A stretch of DNA of 12,716 bases from Lachnoclostridium sp. UBA3320. Lineage in GTDB: Bacteria; Bacillota; Clostridia; Lachnospirales; Lachnospiraceae. The notes under the pieces are model-generated. The model did not search any database. It was not told where the DNA came from and was given only the letters and a program-made list of their open reading frames with translations. Shown here in pieces: positions 1 to 7,777 of the stretch (position 1 is its first letter; each line of letters starts with the position of its first letter). Location: contig DESG01000079.1 of assembly GCA_002361175.1 (NCBI GenBank), positions 1-12,716 on the forward strand, in the 5' to 3' direction. Made by a program: the position numbers and the translations under genes.

Positions 1-5
1 GTAAT

Positions 6-263
6 TTATTGGATTGCTATAGTTGCCAGTCTTGCTGATATAAGTCTGGTAACATCAAATTTCTTTCCATCATCTTCATAAATCACTCTCTCGGTATAAA
101 CAACGAATAAAATATCATTTACTTTCTCTATAGATTGATTTAGATTTCCAATGGTTAAATTCCGCTGGCTAATCCCAGTATCATTCATGGGTACATAGCC
201 TGCAGATATGTCTCCTATCGTATCAAACCGATATTCATCGTAGCTGTGTTCCTCATCGAACAT
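6..263 (-). pseudogene. BrnT-family toxin gene remnant, 5' end missing
   Basis: The 85-residue product carries the hallmarks of the BrnT toxin family (RelE-like ribonuclease, toxin half of BrnT/BrnA): DEEHSYDE near residue 3, a TIGDIS strand, DILFVVYTER around residue 50 and RLISARLAT near the C-terminus. BrnT proteins normally have about 30-35 further residues before the DEEHS segment, with an FEWD...KHG-type start; these are absent. The matching frame continues only three codons above the ATG (Ile-Ile-Glu, a good fit to BrnT) before a TAA at 273-275. No Shine-Dalgarno sequence precedes the ATG. The C-terminus (RLATIAIQ) also looks shorter than the usual RLAT-x-x-ER-x-x-YY ending. The frame abuts a tyrosine-recombinase relic, so this is probably a deletion scar and not a working toxin. 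A BrnA antitoxin, if present, would lie beyond position 1. Family assignment is from motif memory. Confidence 0.6.
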
Positions 264-264
264 T

Positions 265-381
265 TCAATAATTTAACCTGTTGGCTGCTATAAGAAATGA
301 ATTTATGCTAGATAGTTTATATTTCTTTCCTGTCCTCAAGTCTTCTTTAAATTCAAGCATTAACCTTTGATATAAAATTAT
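265..381 (-). pseudogene. Tyrosine recombinase (phage-type integrase) fragment
   Basis: A short open frame, with ATG at 360 and TGA at 267-265, encodes 31 residues including KYKLSSINSFLIAANR. This closely resembles the N-terminal SAM-like core-binding domain of tyrosine recombinases, where a helix of the form K-Y-K-x-S-S-I-N-S-x-L-x-A-x-N-R is usually followed by FFEYMGW. Here the match breaks straight after Asn-Arg and a stop follows three codons later. The catalytic domain (R...H-x-x-R...Y) is absent. The 3' end overlaps the first codons of the BrnT remnant, so the two pieces look joined by a deletion. It is a relic of an integrated element, not a functional gene. The assignment rests on about 30 residues. 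Confidence 0.5.
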
Positions 382-387
382 TTAAAA

Positions 388-423
388 TTTCGGGCTAGAA
401 TTCTCAATGACTTGTTTCCGAAA
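388..423 (-). terminator. Weak candidate terminator after gltD
   Basis: Downstream of the gltD stop the minus strand has TTTCGG (423-418) and CCGAAA (393-388), which can form a 6-bp stem with a long loop of about 24 nt, followed by TTTTAAATAATTTT. The long loop and interrupted U-tract make it a poor intrinsic terminator. No better one is visible between gltD and the window edge. Confidence 0.2.
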
Positions 424-434
424 CGAGCAGCTTG

Positions 435-1913
435 TTACAAATTCGTATACCCCATCAGATACCCATCAACTTCTTTGGCAACGTGTCTGCCTTCATTTAT
501 GCCCCATACTACGAGCGACTGTCCTCTGTGCATATCACCTGCTGTAAATACTTTGTCTACAGTTGTCTTATATGACCCTACTTTGGTTTCAACGTTTGTA
601 CGTGCATTTAATTTTACTCCAAAAGCTTTAGCAATGTAATCTTGTGTCCCAAGAAATCCAGCTGCTATAAGTACATAGTCAGCAGGAATTTCAAATTCAC
701 TTCCTGCTATTTCTATCATATTCATTCTGCCAGTTTTTTCATCTTTTTTAGACTCCAGTTTTACAAGTTTTATCTTTTTAAGTTTTCCGCTTTTATCCTT
801 TATAAACTCTTTAACTGTTGTCTGATAAATACGTGGGTCGCTGCCATATACGGCTATTGCTTCTTCCTGACCATAATCTGTCTTGCAGATACGAGGCCAT
901 TCTGGCCATGGATTATTTGCTGTACGACTGTCAGGAAGCTTTGGCATCATCTCCACTTGCACAACAGACTTTGCACCTTGACGTATTGCTGTTCCTACAC
1001 AGTCATTGCCTGTATCTCCTCCGCCGATTACAACTACATTTTTTCCTTTTGTATTAACCCATCCTTCTTTTTTGCCAGAAAGTACATATTTCGTAGAGCG
1101 TGATAAGAAATCTACAGCAAAGTAAATACCATCAGCATCTCGTCCGTTAGCTTTTATATCACGTGGATTTGATGCACCACATGCAAGAATTATACAGTCA
1201 TATTCTTTAAGTAAATCTTGAGCTTTTACATTCTTTCCTACATCGGCATTTACAATAAACTTAACACCCTCTTTTTCCATCATTTCCTGTTTTCTATCAA
1301 TGACCCATTTCTCAAGCTTCATATTTGGTATGCCATACATAAGAAGTCCGCCGATATGGTCATTTCGCTCATAGACAGTTACATGATGTCCTCGTTTATT
1401 TAACTGGTCTGCTGCCGCAAGACCAGCAGGACCTGAGCCAACAACTGCTACTTTCTTTCCTGTGCGTACTTTTGGAGGTGTTGCCTTCATAAGTCCATTG
1501 TCATAGCCATATTCAATAATAGCCATTTCATTTGCCTTGCATGTAACAGGTGAGTCATTAAGTCCGCATGTACACGCTGCTTCACAAAGTGCTGGACAAA
1601 CTCTTGAAGTAAACTCTGGAAAGTTGTTAGTCTGCCTTAGCATCTGAAGTGCTTTTTCCATATTTCCAAAGTACAATAAATCATTCCATTCTGGCACAAG
1701 GTTATTTAAAGGACAACCCGATGCCATACCATTTAATATCATGCCAGACTGACAGAATGGCACACCGCAATTCATACAGCGTGCGGCCTGTTCCTTTCTT
1801 TCCTTGTCGCTCATAGGTGTATGAAACTCATTAAAATTTTTAATTCTCTCTAAAGGGCTTTCTGCCTTATTATCTTTTCTCTCATATTCCAAAAATCCTG
1901 TTGGTTTTCCCAT
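435..1913 (-). CDS. gltD: Glutamate synthase, small (beta) subunit
   Basis: This 492-residue flavoprotein supplies electrons from NADPH through FAD and 4Fe-4S clusters to the large subunit GltB in the cytoplasmic GOGAT complex. The N-terminal ferredoxin-like region has Cys46-x2-Cys49-x4-Cys54-x12-Cys67 and a second group with Cys106, Cys110 and Cys114. The FAD Rossmann motif GSGPAG is at 159-164 and the NAD(P)H motif GGGDTG at 297-302. A C-terminal FAD-contacting stretch (VFTAGDMHRGQS) completes the family pattern. Length is normal for GltD. The ATG at 1913 gives the standard MGKPTGFLEYERK start; a GGAAAGG about 13 nt upstream may be its ribosome site. In-frame ATGs at 1925 and 1943 would add non-conserved residues and have worse spacing. 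The gene lies 50 nt after gltB and is almost certainly cotranscribed with it. NADPH rather than NADH is from family knowledge. Confidence 0.96.
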   Translation of the reverse strand: MGKPTGFLEYERKDNKAESPLERIKNFNEFHTPMSDKERKEQAARCMNCGVPFCQSGMILNGMASGCPLNNLVPEWNDLLYFGNMEKALQMLRQTNNFPEFTSRVCPALCEAACTCGLNDSPVTCKANEMAIIEYGYDNGLMKATPPKVRTGKKVAVVGSGPAGLAAADQLNKRGHHVTVYERNDHIGGLLMYGIPNMKLEKWVIDRKQEMMEKEGVKFIVNADVGKNVKAQDLLKEYDCIILACGASNPRDIKANGRDADGIYFAVDFLSRSTKYVLSGKKEGWVNTKGKNVVVIGGGDTGNDCVGTAIRQGAKSVVQVEMMPKLPDSRTANNPWPEWPRICKTDYGQEEAIAVYGSDPRIYQTTVKEFIKDKSGKLKKIKLVKLESKKDEKTGRMNMIEIAGSEFEIPADYVLIAAGFLGTQDYIAKAFGVKLNARTNVETKVGSYKTTVDKVFTAGDMHRGQSLVVWGINEGRHVAKEVDGYLMGYTNL

Positions 1914-1963
1914 AACATTGACCATGCCTTTCCGAAAATACATATATATTTATAAATCAGACT

Positions 1964-4900
1964 CTACGCTTTTGCCTTTTTGCTTGCATAAAAAGCTTCT
2001 ATCTGCGCCTGCTCATATCCAAGCCCATGTTCTTCCATTTTGGCAATAAGCTGTAACATTTTGCTGTAATCATAAGAAATAATCTTTTTAAACTTAGGAA
2101 GATACTCACTAAAGTTTTCAAGAATTGTCTTTCCTTTTTCTGAACCTGTTGCATTAACATGCTCTTCAATCATTGATTTAAGCTCAAGTACATCATATTT
2201 ATCTGTAACAGGTGTTGAAGACACAAGCTCTTTATTTAGTTTAAGATACAAATCGCTGTTTTCATCAAGAGCGTATGCAACACCACCACTCATACCAGCT
2301 GCAAAGTTTTTTCCTGTTGGACCAAGTATTACCACACGTCCACCAGTCATATATTCACAGCCATGGTCTCCTACGCCTTCTACAACAGCCATGCAGCCTG
2401 AATTTCTTACACAGAAACGCTCTCCTGCTATGCCATTTATAAATGCCTTTCCGCTGGTAGCACCATAAAATGCCACATTTCCGATAATGATATTTTCATC
2501 TGCTTTAAACTTTGTTCCTTTTGGTGGATAAACTATAATTTTACCGCCTGACAATCCCTTGCCCAGATAATCATTAGAATCTCCAACAAGCTCAAGTGTA
2601 AGTCCCTTTGGAATAAATGCACCAAAGCTTTGGCCTCCACTTCCATGGCATTCTACAGTGATAGTATCTTCTTCAAGTGTGTCATTGTATCTTCTTGTAA
2701 TCTCTGAGCCAAGAATTGTCCCAAGAGTACGGTTTATATTTGTCACATTAACAGATATTTTTGTTTTTTCACCAGATTCAATAGCTTTTTTAAGTTTAGG
2801 CAAAAGTATTTTTTCATCAATAGTTTTTTCAAGTTCAAAATCGTATACATTATTTGGATTAAATTTATTTTCTTTTCTCTCTTGTGCAAATGACGAATCA
2901 AGAATTTCTGTAAGGTCAACATTGCGGTTTTTTATTTTCTCACTATCTTTTACTTTAAGCAAATCTGTGCGTCCAATAAGCTCATCAACTTTCTTTATAC
3001 CAAGTTCAGCCATATATTCTCTTAGTTCCCTCGCAATAAATCTCATAAAGTTTTCAACATATTCAGGTTTGCCTTTAAATCTTTCACGAAGTTTTGGATT
3101 TTGTGTTGCAACACCCACTGGACATGTATCAAGATTGCAAACCCTCATCATCACACAGCCCATTGTTACAAGCGGTGCTGTGGCAAAACCATATTCTTCT
3201 GCACCAAGCATTGCAGCAATAAGCACATCACGCCCTGTCATAAGTTTGCCGTCTGTCTCTATACGCACACGTGAACGCAGTCCATTCATAATAAGTGTCT
3301 GATGCGTTTCTGCAAGTCCAAGTTCCCAAGGAAGTCCTGCATTGTAAATAGAGCTTCTAGGTGCAGCTCCTGTTCCGCCGTCATAACCTGATATAAGGAT
3401 AACAGCAGCCCCTGCTTTCGCAACGCCAGCAGCTACAGTACCTACACCCGCTTCAGAAACAAGCTTAACTGAAATTCTGGCATTTTTATTGCTGTTTTTA
3501 AGGTCATAGATAAGCTGTGCCAAGTCTTCTATTGAATAAATATCATGGTGCGGCGGAGGTGAAATAAGACTTACACCTGGTGTTGAATGCCTTGTCTTTG
3601 CTATCCAAGGATAGACCTTGCCGCCTGGAAGATGTCCTCCCTCGCCTGGTTTTGCACCTTGTGCCATCTTTATCTGTATTTCGTCAGCACTTACAAGGTA
3701 ACGTGAAGTAACACCAAAACGTCCTGAAGCAACTTGCTTAATTGCAGAACATCTGTCTTTATCCTGTCCCTTTGAAAGAAGTCTTTCAATACTCTCCCCG
3801 CCTTCGCCGCTGTTTGACTTTCCATGAAGTCTATTCATAGCTATTGCAAGAGTTTCATGCGCTTCTTGTGAAATAGAGCCATAGGACATAGCGCCAGTCT
3901 TAAATCTTTTTACTATTTCATCAACACTTTCAACTTCATCAATCGGTATGCCTTTTTCAGGATATTTAAAATCAAGCATACTCCTTAAATTCATCTGGCA
4001 TTCTTTTTCATCTATAGCCTTTGAATACTGTTTAAACATCTCATAATTACCAGTCCATGTTGACTGTTGAAGTAAATGAATTGTCTCAGGATTGTATAAA
4101 TGGTCTTCCTTATGTCCACGTGCCTTATGCTGCCCACGGCTTTCAAGCGTTAAATCCACTGACAGTCCAAGTGGGTCAAAGGCCGTTGAATGCAGCCTGT
4201 CAACTTGTTCTTGAATATCTTCAAGTGTAAGGCTTCCTGCACAATATTTTGTATCTGTAAAATATTTTTCAATAACATCTTTAGAAATGCCAATAGCCTC
4301 AAATATTTTAGAACCTTGGTATGACTGTATCGTTGAAATTCCCATTTTAGATGCAATCTTTACTATTCCGTGAAGCACAGCAGCATCATAATCGTTAACA
4401 GCAGCATAATAATCTTTATCTAACATGCCACTTTCAATAAGTTCTTTAATAGTACTGTGTGCAAGATATGGGTTAATCGCACATGCACCATATCCTAATA
4501 TAGTCGCAAAGTGATGTACTTCTCTTGGCTCTGCTGATTCAAGAATCATTGCAACCCTTGTTCTTTTCTTTGTAGTTACAAGATGCTGCTGCATAGCCGC
4601 AACTGCAAGAAGTGAAGGAATTGCTACGTGGTTCTCATCTACTCCCCTGTCTGTAAGTACAAGAACATTTACACCTTCCCTGTATGCACGGTCTGCCGCA
4701 AGGCATAGGCGGTCAAGCGCTTTTTTTAACGAAGTATTCTTATAATATGTTATAGGAATATCCTCACATCTAAAGCCCTCTTTATTCATGTTTTTTATTT
4801 TAATTAAATCTGTATCTGTAAGAATTGGATTGCAGATTTTTAATACTTTGCAATTTTCTGCTTTTTCCTCTAATAAATTTCCATCTTCACCAATATAGAC

Positions 4901-6526
4901 ACTTGTCGAAGTAACTATTTCCTCACGGATAGCGTCAATAGGCGGATTTGTAACCTGCGCAAAAAGCTGCTTAAAATAATTAAACAGTGGCTGTGGCTGG
5001 TTTGAAAGCATAGGCAGCGGTGTATCTGTACCCATAGACGCTATTGGTTCTGAACCATTTTGTGCCATAGGAAGTATTGAAGTTTTGTATTCTTCAAACG
5101 TATATCCAAATGCTTTTTGTAACCTTGCTCTTTCTTCGTCAGTAAACTCTGCAACTTTCTGGTTTGGTATACGCAATTCTTTAAGTGTAATAAGGTTATT
5201 ATTAAGCCACTCGCCATATGGCTGGCGTGATGCATACTTTTCCTTAAGTACATCATCATCTATAAGCTCACCCTTAACTGTATCTACAAGCAGCATGCGT
5301 CCTGGCCTTAAACGGTCTTTTTTTACAATTTTGTCAGCAGGTATTTCAAATACTCCTACCTCTGATGATAAAACCAACTGATTATCTGTTGTTATATAAT
5401 AACGTGATGGACGCAAACCGTTGCGGTCAAGCACTGCCCCCATTAAATCGCCATCAGAAAAAAGAATTGATGCAGGGCCGTCCCAAGGTTCCATCATAGT
5501 TGCATAATACTGGTAAAAATCACGCTTTTTCTGGCTTACACTCATATCATGTTCCCAAGGCTCAGGTATTGTAATCATAACTGCAAGAGGAAGTTCCATA
5601 CCACTCATTACTAGAAATTCCAGCGTATTGTCAAGTCTTGCAGAGTCAGAGCCATTTGGATTGACAACAGGTAAAACTTTGTGAAAATCCCCTGACAGAT
5701 ACGGTGTTTCCATAGTTTCTTCACGTGCAAGCATCTTGTCAGCATTGCCTACAATAGTGTTAATCTCTCCATTGTGTACAATAAACCTGTTAGGATGCGC
5801 CCTCATCCAACTTGGATTAGTATTTGTACTAAATCTTGAATGAACTATTGCAATAGCTGATAAATAATCAGGGTCTTGCAAATCTTCAAAGAAAAGGCGA
5901 AGCTGTCCTACAAGAAACATCCCTTTATATACAATAGTACGACTGGAAAATGATACTACATAGGTATCATCATTACTCTGCTCAAACACACGGCGAGCAA
6001 TATATAACTTCCTATCAAATGCAAGCCCTCTTTCTACATCCTCTGGTCTTTTTACAAATGCCTGCATAATACATGGCATACACTTAAGTGCTTTATTTCC
6101 AAGAATGTCTGGTACAATCGGCACTTCTCTCCATCCAAGAAGCGAAAGACCCTCTTTTTCTATAATTACTTCAAACATCTTCTTTGCCTGGTTTCTTTTT
6201 AATTCATCCTGTGGAAAGAAAAACATACCAATTCCGTAGTCACGTTCTTCACCTATTTCAAAACCAGATGCTTGGACAGCTTTCTTAAAAAAGTTGTGAG
6301 AAATCTGAAGAAGTATGCCAACACCGTCACCAGTCTTTCCTTCTGCATCCTTACCAGCACGATGCTCTAACTTTTCCACTATGTCAAGTGCACCTGAAAC
6401 TGTGTCATGTGTTTTATTGCCTTTTATATTTACAATAGCACCAATACCACAGTTATCATGCTCAAAGCGTGGGTCATAAAGACCTCTTTTTTTCTTATCC
6501 AATATTTGAGAAGCTTCATTAGTCAT
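1964..6526 (-). CDS. gltB: Glutamate synthase, large (alpha) subunit
   Basis: This 1520-residue protein converts L-glutamine plus 2-oxoglutarate to two L-glutamates, using electrons from GltD. Domains in order: class II glutamine amidotransferase, whose nucleophile is Cys26 in HDNCGIGA and becomes N-terminal after removal of a 25-residue propeptide (NGEINT lies near 245); central domain (about 480-780); FMN-binding synthase barrel (AMSYGSIS near 880, GYDGGTGAAP near 1050); a 3Fe-4S site at Cys1124, Cys1130 and Cys1135; and the C-terminal GXGXG beta-helix (HGSGGQ near 1290 to about 1440). Length is typical. The ATG at 6526 is chosen because GGAGGG sits 8 nt upstream and the propeptide length is right. 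The frame stays open up to 6613, but those codons run through a leader hairpin. The gene stops with TAG and is followed by gltD. A promoter and a terminator-like hairpin lie upstream. Confidence 0.97.
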   Translation of the reverse strand: MTNEASQILDKKKRGLYDPRFEHDNCGIGAIVNIKGNKTHDTVSGALDIVEKLEHRAGKDAEGKTGDGVGILLQISHNFFKKAVQASGFEIGEERDYGIGMFFFPQDELKRNQAKKMFEVIIEKEGLSLLGWREVPIVPDILGNKALKCMPCIMQAFVKRPEDVERGLAFDRKLYIARRVFEQSNDDTYVVSFSSRTIVYKGMFLVGQLRLFFEDLQDPDYLSAIAIVHSRFSTNTNPSWMRAHPNRFIVHNGEINTIVGNADKMLAREETMETPYLSGDFHKVLPVVNPNGSDSARLDNTLEFLVMSGMELPLAVMITIPEPWEHDMSVSQKKRDFYQYYATMMEPWDGPASILFSDGDLMGAVLDRNGLRPSRYYITTDNQLVLSSEVGVFEIPADKIVKKDRLRPGRMLLVDTVKGELIDDDVLKEKYASRQPYGEWLNNNLITLKELRIPNQKVAEFTDEERARLQKAFGYTFEEYKTSILPMAQNGSEPIASMGTDTPLPMLSNQPQPLFNYFKQLFAQVTNPPIDAIREEIVTSTSVYIGEDGNLLEEKAENCKVLKICNPILTDTDLIKIKNMNKEGFRCEDIPITYYKNTSLKKALDRLCLAADRAYREGVNVLVLTDRGVDENHVAIPSLLAVAAMQQHLVTTKKRTRVAMILESAEPREVHHFATILGYGACAINPYLAHSTIKELIESGMLDKDYYAAVNDYDAAVLHGIVKIASKMGISTIQSYQGSKIFEAIGISKDVIEKYFTDTKYCAGSLTLEDIQEQVDRLHSTAFDPLGLSVDLTLESRGQHKARGHKEDHLYNPETIHLLQQSTWTGNYEMFKQYSKAIDEKECQMNLRSMLDFKYPEKGIPIDEVESVDEIVKRFKTGAMSYGSISQEAHETLAIAMNRLHGKSNSGEGGESIERLLSKGQDKDRCSAIKQVASGRFGVTSRYLVSADEIQIKMAQGAKPGEGGHLPGGKVYPWIAKTRHSTPGVSLISPPPHHDIYSIEDLAQLIYDLKNSNKNARISVKLVSEAGVGTVAAGVAKAGAAVILISGYDGGTGAAPRSSIYNAGLPWELGLAETHQTLIMNGLRSRVRIETDGKLMTGRDVLIAAMLGAEEYGFATAPLVTMGCVMMRVCNLDTCPVGVATQNPKLRERFKGKPEYVENFMRFIARELREYMAELGIKKVDELIGRTDLLKVKDSEKIKNRNVDLTEILDSSFAQERKENKFNPNNVYDFELEKTIDEKILLPKLKKAIESGEKTKISVNVTNINRTLGTILGSEITRRYNDTLEEDTITVECHGSGGQSFGAFIPKGLTLELVGDSNDYLGKGLSGGKIIVYPPKGTKFKADENIIIGNVAFYGATSGKAFINGIAGERFCVRNSGCMAVVEGVGDHGCEYMTGGRVVILGPTGKNFAAGMSGGVAYALDENSDLYLKLNKELVSSTPVTDKYDVLELKSMIEEHVNATGSEKGKTILENFSEYLPKFKKIISYDYSKMLQLIAKMEEHGLGYEQAQIEAFYASKKAKA

Positions 6527-6540
6527 TATTATTGCCCTCC
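6527..6540 (-). promoter_or_regulatory. gltB ribosome binding site
   Basis: The minus strand reads GGAGGG, then eight bases, then ATG at 6526. It is the strongest Shine-Dalgarno match in the window. It fixes the gltB start at residue MTNEASQ and argues against the in-frame upstream codons at 6610 and 6613. Confidence 0.85.
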
Positions 6541-6567
6541 ATTTTACAATTTTTATAAGTAAAAAGC

Positions 6568-6603
6568 AAAAAAAGGGTTCAGCAAATAATAGCCGAACCC
6601 CTT
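6568..6603 (-). terminator. Intrinsic terminator-like hairpin in the gltB leader
   Basis: On the minus strand GGGTTCGGC (6600-6592) pairs with GCTGAACCC (6583-6575) through nine base pairs, one of them G-U, around an 8-nt loop TATTATTT. Four more pairs (AAAG with TTTT, including a G-U) can extend the base. Seven T residues (6574-6568) follow, the classic form of an intrinsic terminator. It sits between the proposed promoter (6651-6623) and the gltB ribosome site, so it may act as an attenuator. It could also stop readthrough from the upstream four-gene cluster. No specific antiterminator structure or regulator site was recognised. Confidence 0.75.
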
Positions 6604-6622
6604 TGTTCATCAAATCTGCTAT

Positions 6623-6651
6623 ATTATATTATAAAAGCTACCAAAAAACAA
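6623..6651 (-). promoter_or_regulatory. Proposed sigma-A promoter of gltBD
   Basis: The minus strand has TTGTTT (6651-6646), a 17-nt spacer and TATAAT (6628-6623). A second overlapping TATAAT lies five bases upstream. The start of transcription would be near 6616, giving a leader of about 90 nt that contains the terminator-like hairpin. The -10 box is perfect, while the -35 box matches at only three positions. The surroundings are extremely AT-rich, so chance matches are possible. Confidence 0.6.
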
Positions 6652-6675
6652 TAAAAATTAGGTAAAAGAGATATT

Positions 6676-6719
6676 TTTCTAATAAAATTAAGTATTTCTA
6701 ATAAAAACTTAATTTTATT
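6676..6719 (-). promoter_or_regulatory. AT-rich inverted and direct repeat upstream of the gltB promoter
   Basis: A perfect 13-bp inverted repeat, AATAAAATTAAGT (6719-6707) and ACTTAATTTTATT (6693-6681), is separated by 13 nt. A 12-base direct repeat TTTTATTAGAAA occurs within the same element at 6706-6695 and 6687-6676, offset by 19 nt. It lies just after the DUF5688 stop and about 25 bp above the gltB -35 box. It could be a weak terminator of the upstream cluster, although no U-tract follows, or a binding site for an activator of gltBD. In such AT-rich DNA part of the symmetry may be accidental. Confidence 0.35.
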
Positions 6720-6739
6720 TTGTGAAATTTCGTTACCTC

Positions 6740-7741
6740 TTATAATTCAAGCTGCTTAAGCTCATTCGATGCCGCCTCATAAAGATAAACTTTGCGTGAG
6801 AGTATTTCATCAGATGGAAAGTTTTTATTAACGCTTTTAAGGCTGCGCAAAATACTGATTGGCGGCACTGTTCCTTTTTTGTGAACTCTTACATCATGAA
6901 TACTTGTAAATGCTATATAATAATCACCACCAAACAACTCAGCTATGCGTTCTTTCACTCCAGGATAAAACATTGCAATAGCACCATTCATTTGCTTAGT
7001 TGTAGTTATCGTAGGAACTTGTGTTGCTTTTAATGATTTAATAGTAGTATTTAGTGCCATAAAAGCGCCCTTATCGTAAGATGGTTTGTATAGATCCATC
7101 GAATTTAAAAACATTCTTGGTGGTGCCATAATATATGTGTTTGTCATTGCGTTGTTCCAGACCTCATCCTCTGGCAAACCCCAGTTTTTTACCATACTAT
7201 TTGGAATCTTCGTAGACATCACGTTGTGCCGCTCACCTATGTTTTCATCACTTAAAAGCATATAAAGTACAAGCACAATATCTCCTATACGCTTGTATAT
7301 ATTATCCTTTAGTTCATAGCGGTGGTCTGCATAATTAAGCGGACGAATAAAAATTTTTTCTTTAAGTGGCTCGTATTCGTTCTTATCTATCAATTCCATG
7401 GTACTCATCATGTCCTTCTTTTTGCTAACAGCCAAGTTAAAATTAATAATTTCCCACACATCTTCCCAGCCGTTTTTATCATAAGAATTATAAAGATATT
7501 TGCAATCAAACCTGCATATTTGACCATATTTCTTCCTCACCGTCAAAATAACATAATCACCAATTAACAAATCTGATTCTATCTTGTGGTATTTTATATT
7601 TGTATCTCGTATAATACTTAGTTCTTTGGGATCTTCTGACGTAAATCCATCTTTATAGTACTGCACCTCGTCATAACCTAGATTCTCTTTATTTCCCTCA
7701 AGCCTTCTTAACAATTCGTCACAAAATTCTTCATATGTCAT
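6740..7741 (-). CDS. DUF5688-family protein, function unknown
   Basis: This 333-residue soluble protein has no signal peptide or membrane segment. Its overall layout matches the DUF5688 proteins common in Lachnospiraceae: an N-terminal MTYEEFCDELLRRL helix, a central block near 172-205 (IPNSMVKNWGLPEDEVWNNAM), and a C-terminal block near 250-320 with GAIAMFYPGVKERIAELFG and YYIAFTSIHDV followed by a DEILSRKVYLYE segment. In relatives the same blocks read like LNGAAVMLYPG and FYILPSSIHEV. No catalytic motif is recognisable and the biochemical role is unknown. The start has AGGAG seven nt upstream. It is the last gene of a co-directional set, 36 nt after the histidine phosphatase gene. Family assignment is from memory. 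Confidence 0.75.
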   Translation of the reverse strand: MTYEEFCDELLRRLEGNKENLGYDEVQYYKDGFTSEDPKELSIIRDTNIKYHKIESDLLIGDYVILTVRKKYGQICRFDCKYLYNSYDKNGWEDVWEIINFNLAVSKKKDMMSTMELIDKNEYEPLKEKIFIRPLNYADHRYELKDNIYKRIGDIVLVLYMLLSDENIGERHNVMSTKIPNSMVKNWGLPEDEVWNNAMTNTYIMAPPRMFLNSMDLYKPSYDKGAFMALNTTIKSLKATQVPTITTTKQMNGAIAMFYPGVKERIAELFGGDYYIAFTSIHDVRVHKKGTVPPISILRSLKSVNKNFPSDEILSRKVYLYEAASNELKQLEL

Positions 7742-7761
7742 ATTAATTCTCCTATTAATAT
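7740..7761 (-). promoter_or_regulatory. Small hairpin displaying the ribosome site of the DUF5688 gene
   Basis: The minus strand reads ATATTAAT, AGGAGA, ATTAATAT, then G of the ATG. The two arms are perfectly complementary (8 bp, all A-T), the Shine-Dalgarno AGGAG fills the 6-nt loop, and the first two bases of the start codon lie in the 3' arm. The ribosome site is clear. A regulatory role for the weak stem is speculative. Confidence 0.4.
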
Positions 7762-7777
7762 TTGATGCTTAGTTTTG

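Noticed and set aside
642..1103. Plus-strand open frame of 153 codons opposite gltD
   Set aside because: Cys/Tyr/Phe-rich translation typical of an antisense frame of an Fe-S flavoprotein gene; no family resemblance.
2658..3302. Plus-strand open frame of 214 codons opposite gltB
   Set aside because: It lies wholly inside the well-conserved gltB coding region, is rich in Ser/Leu/Ile as expected of an antisense shadow, and has no recognisable domain.
6541..6567. Second promoter TTGCTT-17-TAAAAT just before gltB
   Set aside because: Its start point would fall in or after the Shine-Dalgarno, leaving no usable leader.
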